This document shows, piece after piece, positions 17,226 to 25,051 of a stretch of DNA of 64,000 nt (its first letter is position 1; each line of letters starts with the position of its first letter). The notes under the pieces were generated by a model, which had not been told where the DNA came from, did no database searches, and was given only the letters and a program-made list of their open reading frames with translations. The position numbers were made by a program, and so were the translations under genes. The stretch comes from Afipia carboxidovorans OM5. Lineage in GTDB: Bacteria; Pseudomonadota; Alphaproteobacteria; Rhizobiales; Xanthobacteraceae. The stretch lies in contig NC_015684.1 of assembly GCF_000218565.1 (NCBI RefSeq), positions 2,914,001-2,978,000 on the forward strand, read 5' to 3'.

Positions 17226-17632
17226 TGAGGTGTCCTTTTCAGTGCGGGCGAAATGGCCCCTCGACAGAGAATGATGAAGGCGGGACTTCCAAATACCGGG
17301 GCGAGTCTGGACCGCGCGTCCTTATAAATTCTGACTATCAAGCCTGACGTGGCGTCGAATCTCATCATCGTGAACAAGGATATACGAACTCCCCATAACC
17401 TCCCCATGGCTTTCAGCGGTTCGCCCGACGGTGGCCTTTTGACGCGTTCCAAACGGCTTCCTCGCTTATACGCATGACGTTCTCATGACTGGTAAAATTG
17501 TGCATGCAAAAGTTCGCGTGCAGTTTTTCCGTTCCCTTATTTTTCATTTATTTCAGGCCGTTAGGACGGAACATGAGCATGCCCGCGCTGTTTGCCCCGC
17601 GAACGTCAACCAAAACCAACAGGAGTTTTGCA
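17226..17632. other. Divergent intergenic region between fadE and csbD
   Basis: About 400 bases. It should hold the fadE promoter on the minus strand and the csbD promoter on the plus strand (see the separate candidate at 17568). A 76-codon minus frame here (17222-17452) overlaps the fadE start and shows no family features, so it is not called. No repeat or RNA was recognised. Confidence 0.4.
17568..17592 (+). promoter_or_regulatory. Candidate general-stress (EcfG-type) promoter for csbD
   Basis: GGAAC at 17568-17572 is followed after 16 bases by TGTT at 17589-17592, one base off the alphaproteobacterial general-stress pattern GGAAC-N16/17-CGTT. Transcription would start about 35 bases before the csbD ATG. 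The -10 mismatch and short motif make this a suggestion only. Confidence 0.35.
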
Positions 17633-17848
17633 ATGGGCAGCCTCAGCGACAAGATTAAAGGCAACGCGAACGAAGCGATCGGCAAGGCAAAGCAGAACGT
17701 CGGTGAAGCCACCGGCTCGGATCGTCTGTGCGGCGAAGGCGCGCTGCAGGAGGCCAAGGGCCATGCTCAGCAGGCCGTCGGCCACGCCAAGGACGCCGCG
17801 AAGGAGACGATCGAGAAGGCAGCCGACGCTGCAAAGCGTAATCTCTGA
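17633..17848 (+). CDS. CsbD family stress-response protein
   Basis: 71-residue hydrophilic protein of the CsbD family. The N-terminus SLSDKIKGNANEAIGKAKQNVGEATG is the family signature, followed by a Lys/Ala/Glu-rich helical half (HAQQAVGHAKDAAKETIEKAADAAK). Family members are abundant under general stress; their molecular role is not established. AGGAG lies eight bases before the ATG at 17633; an open frame further upstream is ignored because it lacks this site. A strong hairpin follows the gene. Confidence 0.9.
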   Translation: MGSLSDKIKGNANEAIGKAKQNVGEATGSDRLCGEGALQEAKGHAQQAVGHAKDAAKETIEKAADAAKRNL

Positions 17849-17884
17849 TCGTTTCACTCCCTCTTATATTTCATCGCACATTAT

Positions 17885-17908
17885 AAAGCCGGCCTTCGGG
17901 CCGGCTTT
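17885..17908. terminator. Bidirectional terminator between csbD and the CMD-family gene
   Basis: aaagccggcc-ttcg-ggccggcttt forms a perfect 10-bp stem with a TTCG tetraloop. With A-tracts on one side and T-tracts on the other, it can terminate both csbD (plus) and the convergent gene ending at 17927 (minus). Confidence 0.85.
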
Positions 17909-17926
17909 GATGCGCGTCAGAACGTA

Positions 17927-18346
17927 TCAAACAGACGCCGTATCCGGCGGGCTTTTTGTCGCGGGAAGCGCACCGGCTTCCACCAGCACCGCATGCGCGG
18001 TCTTGAACGCTTCGAGTCCCGCCGGCACACCGCAATAGGTCGTGGCGTGGATCAGGATTTCCTTGATCTCGTCGACAGTGACGCCATTCGTCAGCGCGCC
18101 CTTGACGTGCAGGCGCAGTTCGGCTGGCTTGTTGAGCGCTGTCAGCATCGCAATGTTGATCATGCTGCGCGTCTTGCGGGAAAGACCTTCGCGCGCCCAA
18201 GCATGACCCCAGCACCATTCCGTGGTGATGGTCTGAAACGCCATCATGAAATCGTCGGCACGCGCAATGCTGCCGTCGACATAATCCGCACCCAGCACCT
18301 CGCGCCGGACTTTCAGCCCGCGCTCGAACTTCTCACTCTGCGTCAT
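17927..18346 (-). CDS. Carboxymuconolactone decarboxylase-family protein (PcaC-like)
   Basis: 139-residue CMD-family protein. The fold region TEWCWGHAWAREGLSRKTRSMINIAMLTAL...ELRLHVKGALTNGVTVDEIKEILIHATTYCGVPAGLEAF covers most of the protein and has the conserved Glu, Cys and His positions of 4-carboxymuconolactone decarboxylases. No other protocatechuate-pathway genes are nearby, so decarboxylation of carboxymuconolactone is not assured; other CMD proteins are peroxidase-like. GGGAG precedes the ATG at 18346; the frame is open to 18403, which would overlap pabC. Twenty bases after pabC, it is probably co-transcribed with it. Confidence 0.8.
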   Translation of the reverse strand: MTQSEKFERGLKVRREVLGADYVDGSIARADDFMMAFQTITTEWCWGHAWAREGLSRKTRSMINIAMLTALNKPAELRLHVKGALTNGVTVDEIKEILIHATTYCGVPAGLEAFKTAHAVLVEAGALPATKSPPDTASV

Positions 18347-18365
18347 TCCGGCGTCTCCCGATTGA

Positions 18366-19172
18366 TTATGGCGTTTCATAAAGTGCGGCGACGAGATCTT
18401 CATCGAGGCACGAAGGAAGCTTTCTGTCCTCGATCTCGATGATCTCGTAACATCCGAGGCTGTTGCTGATGAACGCGGCCTCGGCAGAGCGCAGATCAGC
18501 CTCTGTCAGCGAAACCTCTCTCACATTCATCTGCGGAAGGATTTTCGCGCGTGCGATACCGGAAAGAATTCCATCCTCGACAGGCGGCGTGATCCACTCG
18601 CCTGCAATCTGCGCGAACAAATTTCCGACCGTGGCGCAGGCAACATGACCTTTCGTGTTCAGCATCAACGCATCTGTTGCACCGCGTACCAACGCCTCGC
18701 GCCGCGCCAGAATGTTATCGCCGTAATTGAGCGATTTGATCCGCGACAAGGGCGAGTATTCGTTACGCCGGGTCGATCGCGCGATGATCACCCGTTGCAG
18801 CGCACCGAGCGTCGCCGTGGGCGCGCAGGTCATCAGCAGCGTCGGCGTCGCCTTCCCTTCAACCCAGAGCCCGCGCTTGATCGCCGGGCCCCGCGTCAGG
18901 GTGATGCGGATTGCACTTCGTGGAAACCCATTCTTGCGCAACAGTTCGGTGACCGCCGATTCAAGCACCTGATCGTCAAAGTCGACAGGCAGGGCCAACA
19001 CGGCCGCACCTTCACGCAGACGCTGCAGATGTTCTGCGACCCAGATGGCTTTTTCCCCCACGCCGAGCACGGTTTCAAAAATGCCGTCCGCAAGCGTGAA
19101 GCCTCGGTCGGCGATCGACAGCCGCGCATCTGTCTCGTCGAGAAACGCGCCGTTGCACCAGACCTGCGTCAC
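18366..19172 (-). CDS. pabC: Aminotransferase class IV, probably 4-amino-4-deoxychorismate lyase
   Basis: 268-residue PLP enzyme of fold type IV. Features include LSIADRGFTLADGIFETV near the N-terminus, the PLP lysine in RIKSLNYGDNILARREA, and the phosphate-binding glycine loop region CATVGNLFAQIAGEWITPPVEDGILSGIAR. The ATG overlaps the stop of the fused pabAB gene by four bases (ATGA), which supports the release of pyruvate from aminodeoxychorismate to give p-aminobenzoate for folate. D-amino acid or branched-chain aminotransferase activity is the alternative on sequence alone. Confidence 0.85.
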   Translation of the reverse strand: MTQVWCNGAFLDETDARLSIADRGFTLADGIFETVLGVGEKAIWVAEHLQRLREGAAVLALPVDFDDQVLESAVTELLRKNGFPRSAIRITLTRGPAIKRGLWVEGKATPTLLMTCAPTATLGALQRVIIARSTRRNEYSPLSRIKSLNYGDNILARREALVRGATDALMLNTKGHVACATVGNLFAQIAGEWITPPVEDGILSGIARAKILPQMNVREVSLTEADLRSAEAAFISNSLGCYEIIEIEDRKLPSCLDEDLVAALYETP

Positions 19173-21268
19173 GACGCGCGCTCCTTGAGTTGAGCGGATA
19201 CACGATCCGACAGCTGGTAGAGATCGTCATCGAAACGACCGAACGCAGTGGTGACCAATGCCTTGATCGAAGCCTGAGCCTTCAAAAGCATTTCGGCATA
19301 TTCGGCCTCCGGCGTCGAAGCCGCCACCACGCCGCCACCGGCGCCAATGGTGAAGTGCCCCTCTTGCGCAACGATGGTGCGGATCACGATCGACAGATCG
19401 GCTGCACCATCCGCCCCGATCCAACCGAGCGCACCCGAATAGATGCCGCGCGCGCGGCCTTCCAGACGATCGATGATCTCGAGCGTGCGCAGCTTCGGCG
19501 CGCCAGTCATCGATCCGCCGGGAAACGCCGCCTGCAACAGATCGATCGTAGAGCACTCCGGCTGCAATTGTCCACGCACCGTGGTGACAAGCTGATGCAC
19601 GGTCTCATAACTTTCGACACCGAACAGCTTAGTCACCCGGACACTGCCCGGCACACAGCAGCGCGAGAAATCGTTACGCAGCAGATCGACAATCATCGCA
19701 TTCTCGGCGCGATCCTTGCGGCTCGCCCGCAACGCCTCGCGCAACTCACGGTCGCGCCGCGGATCGGAATCACGCCGTACCGTCCCCTTGATCGGCTTGG
19801 TCTCGACCTCGCCGTTTTGGTTCCCCGAGAGAAACCGCTCGGGCGATGCACTCAGCACTGCACCTCCCGGCCAGCGCAGATAGGCCGCGAACGGTGCAGG
19901 ATTGATCTTGCGCATCACGCGATACACATCCAACGGATCGAGATCAGCCTCGCACGATAGCTCGTTGGTCAGGCAAACCTGATAGCTCTCACCATTTCGA
20001 ATCTCGCTCAAACAGGCTTCGACGCTGGTGCGGTAGGCGCGCTCGCCCTGTGCCATGACGAATTCGAGAGGCTTTGAACCGCGCGGCGCGACAGATGGCG
20101 GCGGCGGCAAATGCGTGAGCGCCGCTTCCATTGCATCCAGCCACCGACGGGCACGCGCTTCCTCGGCAGGATCATCGACAGCGACGAGATAGGTTTTGCC
20201 TTCCACATGATCGACGGCGATGAAGCGATCCGCACGGATCAGGAGACTGTCGGGCGTTGCTGCCGTGCGATGTACACGCGAGCCGCAGTCCTGTTGCAGC
20301 TCGTAACCAAACCAGCCGACATATCCGCCGATGAGCGGGCATGGCGGCGGCGTTTGCGGCGCGGCCAGCGGCTGCGCCTTCAGGTAATCGAAAATCGAGC
20401 CGTTAAAGCGCTCGCTCGCATCGCCACGCACAACCGAGACGAAACCGTCAGCACAATTATATTCGACAATCTCGCCCTGCCCCGCCGCGTTACCGAGATA
20501 CGACCACCGCGACAGGCCTGGCGCGACAAGGCTGCTGTCGAGCCAGAATGCATAAGGCGACGCCGCATAGAGATGGCAGAACGCGGCCTCGGTCTCCACC
20601 GCATAAGGCAGTTCGCGCCAGAATGCCTTCCGCATTGCCGAGGGCACGATATTCCTGCGCGGGCGTGTAACGCTCTCTCTCGCGCTGACACGACCGCACG
20701 ACAGGTCGCGGAAATTCTCGAGAAGCCGCCGTCCATGCTCGGTCAGGATCGACTCGGGATGAAACTGCACGCCGCACTGCAGCTTCATGCGATGTGCAAG
20801 CGCCATCAGCACGCCATCGTCGCTCCACGCGATTTCTTCAAGATCAGGCGGCAACGGCCGCTCGATCATGAAGGAGTGATAGCGCCCCGCCGCAAACGGC
20901 GACGGCACACCAGCGAACAGCGGATGGCCGTTGTGGCGCACCATCGACGCTTCGCCGTGGACGAGCGACGGCGCATAAGCAAGCCGGCCGCCCGCCGCCA
21001 TCGCAAGTCCCTGAAAACCGAGACAGACACCAAGCACCGGAACGGTCGCCTGCGCCAGCGCATCGCGCGACAGGCCAAAATCCTGCGCGCGATCCGGCCG
21101 GCCCGGCCCCGGAGAGATCACGATATTATCGAACGGCTCTGCCGCGATCTCATCCCAACGCGCGGCATCGTTCTTCACCACCCGCGGCGCGCACTGATTG
21201 ATGTCGGCAATCAGGTCGGCGAGGTTGTAAGTGAACGAATCATAATTATCGATGATGAGGGTTTTCAT
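19169..21268 (-). CDS. pabB: Aminodeoxychorismate synthase, PabA-PabB fusion
   Basis: 699-residue two-domain protein. Residues 1-190 are a class I glutamine amidotransferase (IIDNYDSFTYNLADLI, oxyanion SPGPGRPD, nucleophile Cys82 in GVCLGFQGL, His/Glu in GVQFHPES). From about 215 on is the chorismate-binding component I domain, with ETKPIKGTVRR, the motif that separates PabB from anthranilate synthase, and LQAAFPGGSMTGAPKLRTLEIID. It makes 4-amino-4-deoxychorismate from chorismate and glutamine. Fusion avoids a separate pabA gene. The gene overlaps pabC by four bases. Confidence 0.93.
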   Translation of the reverse strand: MKTLIIDNYDSFTYNLADLIADINQCAPRVVKNDAARWDEIAAEPFDNIVISPGPGRPDRAQDFGLSRDALAQATVPVLGVCLGFQGLAMAAGGRLAYAPSLVHGEASMVRHNGHPLFAGVPSPFAAGRYHSFMIERPLPPDLEEIAWSDDGVLMALAHRMKLQCGVQFHPESILTEHGRRLLENFRDLSCGRVSARESVTRPRRNIVPSAMRKAFWRELPYAVETEAAFCHLYAASPYAFWLDSSLVAPGLSRWSYLGNAAGQGEIVEYNCADGFVSVVRGDASERFNGSIFDYLKAQPLAAPQTPPPCPLIGGYVGWFGYELQQDCGSRVHRTAATPDSLLIRADRFIAVDHVEGKTYLVAVDDPAEEARARRWLDAMEAALTHLPPPPSVAPRGSKPLEFVMAQGERAYRTSVEACLSEIRNGESYQVCLTNELSCEADLDPLDVYRVMRKINPAPFAAYLRWPGGAVLSASPERFLSGNQNGEVETKPIKGTVRRDSDPRRDRELREALRASRKDRAENAMIVDLLRNDFSRCCVPGSVRVTKLFGVESYETVHQLVTTVRGQLQPECSTIDLLQAAFPGGSMTGAPKLRTLEIIDRLEGRARGIYSGALGWIGADGAADLSIVIRTIVAQEGHFTIGAGGGVVAASTPEAEYAEMLLKAQASIKALVTTAFGRFDDDLYQLSDRVSAQLKERAS

Positions 21269-21492
21269 CGCCGCCGGGCACGCTGCCGCTCTGTGTCGCC
21301 TGATATCGCCGCTTCCGATCCCGGCTTTTATGCCGGGCCAGCTATCTCCGGCAGGCTACGCGGCTTCGTTACGGCCGCCGGAAGAGACCACCCAAGATCG
21401 CGTCGAGTATGCGATGAAACCCTCTCCCTCCGCAACATGAGGAGTTATGGGCGCTCGCCCAAACCTGTCGCAAACAGCCTCTCCGAAATGCA

Positions 21493-21514
21493 AACGGCGG
21501 CCGAGGCCGCCGTT
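21493..21514 (-). terminator. Terminator downstream of flbD
   Basis: aacggcggcc/ggccgccgtt forms a stem of nine to ten base pairs with a tight loop, 24 bases past the flbD stop. On the minus strand it is followed by TTTGCATTT, a fair U-tract. It would end the fliF-to-flbD transcript. Confidence 0.65.
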
Positions 21515-21537
21515 CGTGACAACGGGAGGCGCAATGC

Positions 21538-22914
21538 TCAGGCAGCCGCGACACCGCGTGCCTCGCCGCTGCCCGGCGGCGGGATCGGCTGGCCGGCATC
21601 GGCATATTCGTTGAGCTTGTTGCGCAAGGTGCGGATCGAAATGCCAAGAATATTCGCTGCATGGGTGCGGTTGCCAAGACAATGCTTCAGCGTCTCGAGG
21701 ATGAGATCGCGCTCGACATCGGCGACCGTGCGTCCGACCAGCGCGCGTGTCACCTGCTCGGCCGCGAGTGTCGCATGGGCGACCGCCGGCGCGGTCTTGG
21801 CGAGATCGAGCCGGTCGCCGTCCGGCGACAGAATTGCTTCAGGACCGATCTCATCGCCCTGCGCCATCAGCACGGAACGATGGATCGTGTTCTCCAGTTC
21901 GCGGACGTTGCCCTGCCAGCGGTTCGCCGTGAGAACCTTGCGCGCCTCCGTGGACAGAGGGCGCACCGGCACACCATTCGCGTTGGCATATTTTCTCGCG
22001 AAATGCTGCGCGAGTTCCAGAACGTCCGTCGGCCGATCTCGCAGCGCGGGGATCTTCAGGTTCACGACGTTCAAGCGGAACAGCAGGTCCTCGCGGAACG
22101 TACCCTCGCGCACGGCATCGGCCAGATTGCGGTTCGACGTCGCGATGATGCGGATATCGACCGGGACGGGCTTGGTGCCACCGACGCGGTCGATCACCCG
22201 CTCCTGAATCGCGCGCAGAAGTTTCGACTGGAGCCGCACGTCCATTTCCGAGATTTCGTCGAGCAGCAGCGTGCCGCCGGTCGCCTCCTCGAACTTGCCG
22301 ATGCGCCGCGCGATCGCACCGGTGAAGGCGCCCTTCTCGTGGCCGAACAATTCCGATTCCAGAAGCTGCTCAGGGATTGCCGCGCAGTTGACGGAGATGA
22401 ACGGCTTCTTCGCGCGCGCCGAGCGGCCGTGGACATAGCGCGCCAGCACCTCCTTACCGGTGCCGGATTCGCCGGTGATCATCACCGACGCATCCGAGCC
22501 CGCGATCTGCTGCGCGAGCTTCACGACCTTCGCCATCGCCTCATCGCGATAGATCAGGTCGCGTGAATCGTTGGCGACAGCTGCCAGCACTGCCGCGATC
22601 AGTTCCGGCTCGGGCGGCAGCGGGATGTATTCCTTGGCACCGGCATGGATCGCGGCCACCGCCGCGCGTGCATCATTGGTGATGCCGCAGGCCACGATCG
22701 GCACGTGAATGTGTTCGGCCTCGAGCCGCATTACCAGATCGCGAATGTCGATCGCGACATCGACCAGCAGCAGGTCCGCGCCCTTGCCGCCGCGCGCCAC
22801 CCGCATCGCAAGTTCGATGTCCTCGGCGTGCGTCACCGTCGCGCCGTTCTCCATCGCAATCTTGGTCGCGGTTGTCAGTTGCCCCTTCAGGGTCCCGACG
22901 ATGAGAAGCCGCAT
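21538..22914 (-). CDS. flbD: Sigma-54-dependent flagellar transcription regulator FlbD
   Basis: 458-residue NtrC-family activator. A receiver-like N-terminal domain (about 1-115) is followed by the AAA+ domain with Walker A GESGTGKE (about 147), the sigma-54 contact loop GAFTGA, Walker B and arginine finger regions, and a Fis-type HTH at the C-terminus (LILETLKHCLGNRTHAANILGISIRTLRNKLNEY). In Caulobacter, FlbD activates late flagellar operons and represses fliF. It is the last gene of fliF-fliG-fliH-fliN-flbD, the Caulobacter order. The receiver domain lacks the standard Asp surroundings, so control by phosphorylation is doubtful. Confidence 0.92.
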   Translation of the reverse strand: MRLLIVGTLKGQLTTATKIAMENGATVTHAEDIELAMRVARGGKGADLLLVDVAIDIRDLVMRLEAEHIHVPIVACGITNDARAAVAAIHAGAKEYIPLPPEPELIAAVLAAVANDSRDLIYRDEAMAKVVKLAQQIAGSDASVMITGESGTGKEVLARYVHGRSARAKKPFISVNCAAIPEQLLESELFGHEKGAFTGAIARRIGKFEEATGGTLLLDEISEMDVRLQSKLLRAIQERVIDRVGGTKPVPVDIRIIATSNRNLADAVREGTFREDLLFRLNVVNLKIPALRDRPTDVLELAQHFARKYANANGVPVRPLSTEARKVLTANRWQGNVRELENTIHRSVLMAQGDEIGPEAILSPDGDRLDLAKTAPAVAHATLAAEQVTRALVGRTVADVERDLILETLKHCLGNRTHAANILGISIRTLRNKLNEYADAGQPIPPPGSGEARGVAAA

Positions 22915-22971
22915 GATTTGCTCCTGTCAGTGTCGCGCCGTGTCCGGCGTCGGTTTGGTTCGGCTGCGCGC

Positions 22972-23331
22972 CTACGCGCGCTCCGCCTTGATGATTTCCG
23001 TCATGGTCACGCCAAGCTTGTCCTCGACGAGGACCACTTCGCCGCGCGCCACCAGGCGGTTGTTGACGTAGATGTCGATCGCCTCGCCAACACGGCGGTC
23101 GAGTTCGAGCACCGTGCCGGGGCCAAGCTTGAGAAGATCGCTGACGTCCATCTTCGAGCGGCCGAGCACGGCCGAGACCTGCACCGGAACATCGAACACC
23201 GCCTCGAGATCGGAGGCGATGCGCGCGCTACGCTCCTCGTCATCCGCATAGGCTGCCTGATCCAGCGGCGGCGCCTCGATCGCGTTAAGGTCCGGCAACG
23301 GCACCTGGTCCTGTCCGTCATTCTCACTCAT
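22972..23331 (-). CDS. fliN: Flagellar motor switch protein FliN
   Basis: 119-residue C-ring component. The conserved SpoA (surface presentation of antigens) domain covers about residues 38-117: VFDVPVQVSAVLGRSKMDVSDLLKLGPGTVLELDRRVGEAIDIYVNNRLVARGEVV, matching FliN. It forms the base of the switch with FliG and FliM. It starts four bases inside the end of fliH (ATGA), so it is translationally coupled. Confidence 0.94.
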   Translation of the reverse strand: MSENDGQDQVPLPDLNAIEAPPLDQAAYADDEERSARIASDLEAVFDVPVQVSAVLGRSKMDVSDLLKLGPGTVLELDRRVGEAIDIYVNNRLVARGEVVLVEDKLGVTMTEIIKAERA

Positions 23332-23957
23332 GAGTCTCTCCCGGCCTGATTGCGGGCCGCCATATAGCGCTCCACCAGTTCACCAATCCGTGCGTTCGTT
23401 GCGGCGTGATCGAGGGTACAGCCGCCGTCCGCCCATTCGATCTTGCAGTCCGAGACTTCGATTTCGGGCTCTGCGAGAATGACAAGCCGTCCTTCGAAAC
23501 CGCTGCGGCGCGCAAGGTCTTCGATCCGCTCGCGGGCGCGATCGTAGAGCGCATCGTTGACGCGGATCGCGATATGCGGCGTCGAGGTCAGGTGCTGCAG
23601 GCAATCGGCAACCAGCGCCATGATCTCGGTGAGCGGTTCGGCCGCAACGAGCTCACGCGCGAGCTTGCGGGCGGTCGCCACCGCCACATCGACGGCCTCG
23701 GTCTCGACCCGGCCTTCGACAGTCTTGAAGCTTGCCGCGAGCGCGCGCATTGCAATCGAAATCTCTTCCATCGCCAGAGCCGAGCGGCGATCACTCTCGA
23801 CGCTGGCCTCGCGTTGCGCTGCTGCAAAACCTTCGCGGAAGGCGCGCGCCTCGGCCTCTGCAACCTGCTGGGCGATCTCGGCACGAGAAGCCGGCCGCTC
23901 GGTATTCGCCGGAGCGGTGAAATCCATGTCGAACAGGAATTTCGCGGGCGCGCTCAT
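23328..23957 (-). CDS. fliH: Flagellar assembly protein FliH (FlbE type)
   Basis: 209-residue cytoplasmic protein expected to regulate the FliI ATPase in flagellar type III export. An Ala/Glu/Arg-rich helical N-terminal half (about 20-110, AEARAFREGFAAAQREASVES) is followed by a more conserved C-terminal half (HIAIRVNDALYDRARERIEDLARRSG and CKIEWADGGCTLDHA). Sequence similarity in this family is low; the location between fliG and fliN, with one- and four-base overlaps, is the strongest evidence. In Caulobacter the corresponding gene is flbE/fliH. Confidence 0.85.
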   Translation of the reverse strand: MSAPAKFLFDMDFTAPANTERPASRAEIAQQVAEAEARAFREGFAAAQREASVESDRRSALAMEEISIAMRALAASFKTVEGRVETEAVDVAVATARKLARELVAAEPLTEIMALVADCLQHLTSTPHIAIRVNDALYDRARERIEDLARRSGFEGRLVILAEPEIEVSDCKIEWADGGCTLDHAATNARIGELVERYMAARNQAGRDS

Positions 23958-25048
23958 CAGTACACCAGCTCGTCGTCAGCACGATTCTTTTGCAGCATGA
24001 TCTCGCCCTTGGCGGCGAGGTCTTTCGCGAGATTGACCAGAAGCGCCTGCGCCTCATCGACATCGCGCAAGCGTACCGGCCCGGCCGCCGCCATATCGTC
24101 CTGCAGCATCTTGGCGGCGCGGGTCGACATATTGCCCATGAAGAACTCGCGCACGGACTCGTTCGCGCCTTTCAGCGCAACACCAAGCTTGTCCTTGTCG
24201 ACATGACGCATCAGCGTCTGCGCCGATGCAGTATCGAGCTTCACGAGATCGTCGAAGGTGAACATCAGCGACTTGATGCGCTCGGCCGCCTCGCGGCTTT
24301 CTTCTTCGAGCGCGGTGAGGAAGCGCGTTTCGGTCTGGCGGTCGAAATTATTGAAGATTTCCGCCATCACCTCGTGAGCATCGCGACGGCGTGTCTGCGA
24401 CAGGTTCGACATGAACTCGGTTCGCAGCGTGCTCTCGACGCGCTCGATGACTTCCTTCTGCACCGCCTCCATGCGCAGCATCCGGTTGACGACGTCGAGC
24501 GCCATATCCTCCGGCAGGATCGCGAGTACCCGCGCGGCATGCTCGGGCTTGAGCTTCGACAGCACCACCGCGACCGTCTGCGGATATTCATTCTTGAGGT
24601 AGTTGGCGAGCACCTCTTCCTGCACGTTGGAGAGCTTCTCCCACATATTGCGGCCGGCGGGTCCGCGGATTTCGTCCATGATGCCGTTGACGCGCTCTGC
24701 AGGCAGGTATTGCTGCAACAGCCGCTCGGTCGCATCGAAATTGCCCATCAACGCGCCAGAGGCAGACATCCGCGAAACGAATTCAAGCAACAGATCCTCG
24801 ACGACATTGGCCTCGATGGTGCCGAGCGAGGACATCACGACGGACAATTCGCGCACCTCGTCGTCATCGAGAAGCGACCACACCTTGCTGCCATACTGCT
24901 CGCCGAGCGCCAGCATCATGATCGCCGCGCGCTTCGGCCCGCTCATCGGCGCGGATGGCTCGCGCTTGCTCTGCCGGCTCGCCAGCGTCGCGACGACGCT
25001 TGCGATCTCTTCAGGCTTCTGCTGCGTGGTTGCGGGAACGGTAGCCAT
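23957..25048 (-). CDS. fliG: Flagellar motor switch protein FliG
   Basis: 363-residue rotor protein that couples the stator to rotation. All three domains are recognisable: an N-terminal part (SGPKRAAIMMLALGEQYGSKVWSLLDDDEVRELS), a middle part with the EH motif (EYPQTVAVVLSKLKPEHAARVLAILPE), and a C-terminal part with charged helix residues (SLMFTFDDLVKLDTASAQTLMRHVDKDKLGVALKG). It begins three bases after fliF ends and shares one base with fliH. Confidence 0.96.
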   Translation of the reverse strand: MATVPATTQQKPEEIASVVATLASRQSKREPSAPMSGPKRAAIMMLALGEQYGSKVWSLLDDDEVRELSVVMSSLGTIEANVVEDLLLEFVSRMSASGALMGNFDATERLLQQYLPAERVNGIMDEIRGPAGRNMWEKLSNVQEEVLANYLKNEYPQTVAVVLSKLKPEHAARVLAILPEDMALDVVNRMLRMEAVQKEVIERVESTLRTEFMSNLSQTRRRDAHEVMAEIFNNFDRQTETRFLTALEEESREAAERIKSLMFTFDDLVKLDTASAQTLMRHVDKDKLGVALKGANESVREFFMGNMSTRAAKMLQDDMAAAGPVRLRDVDEAQALLVNLAKDLAAKGEIMLQKNRADDELVY

Positions 25049-25051
25049 GGA

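Noticed and set aside
17222..17452. 76-codon minus frame before fadE
   Set aside because: Overlaps the fadE start, has no good ribosome site and no family similarity.
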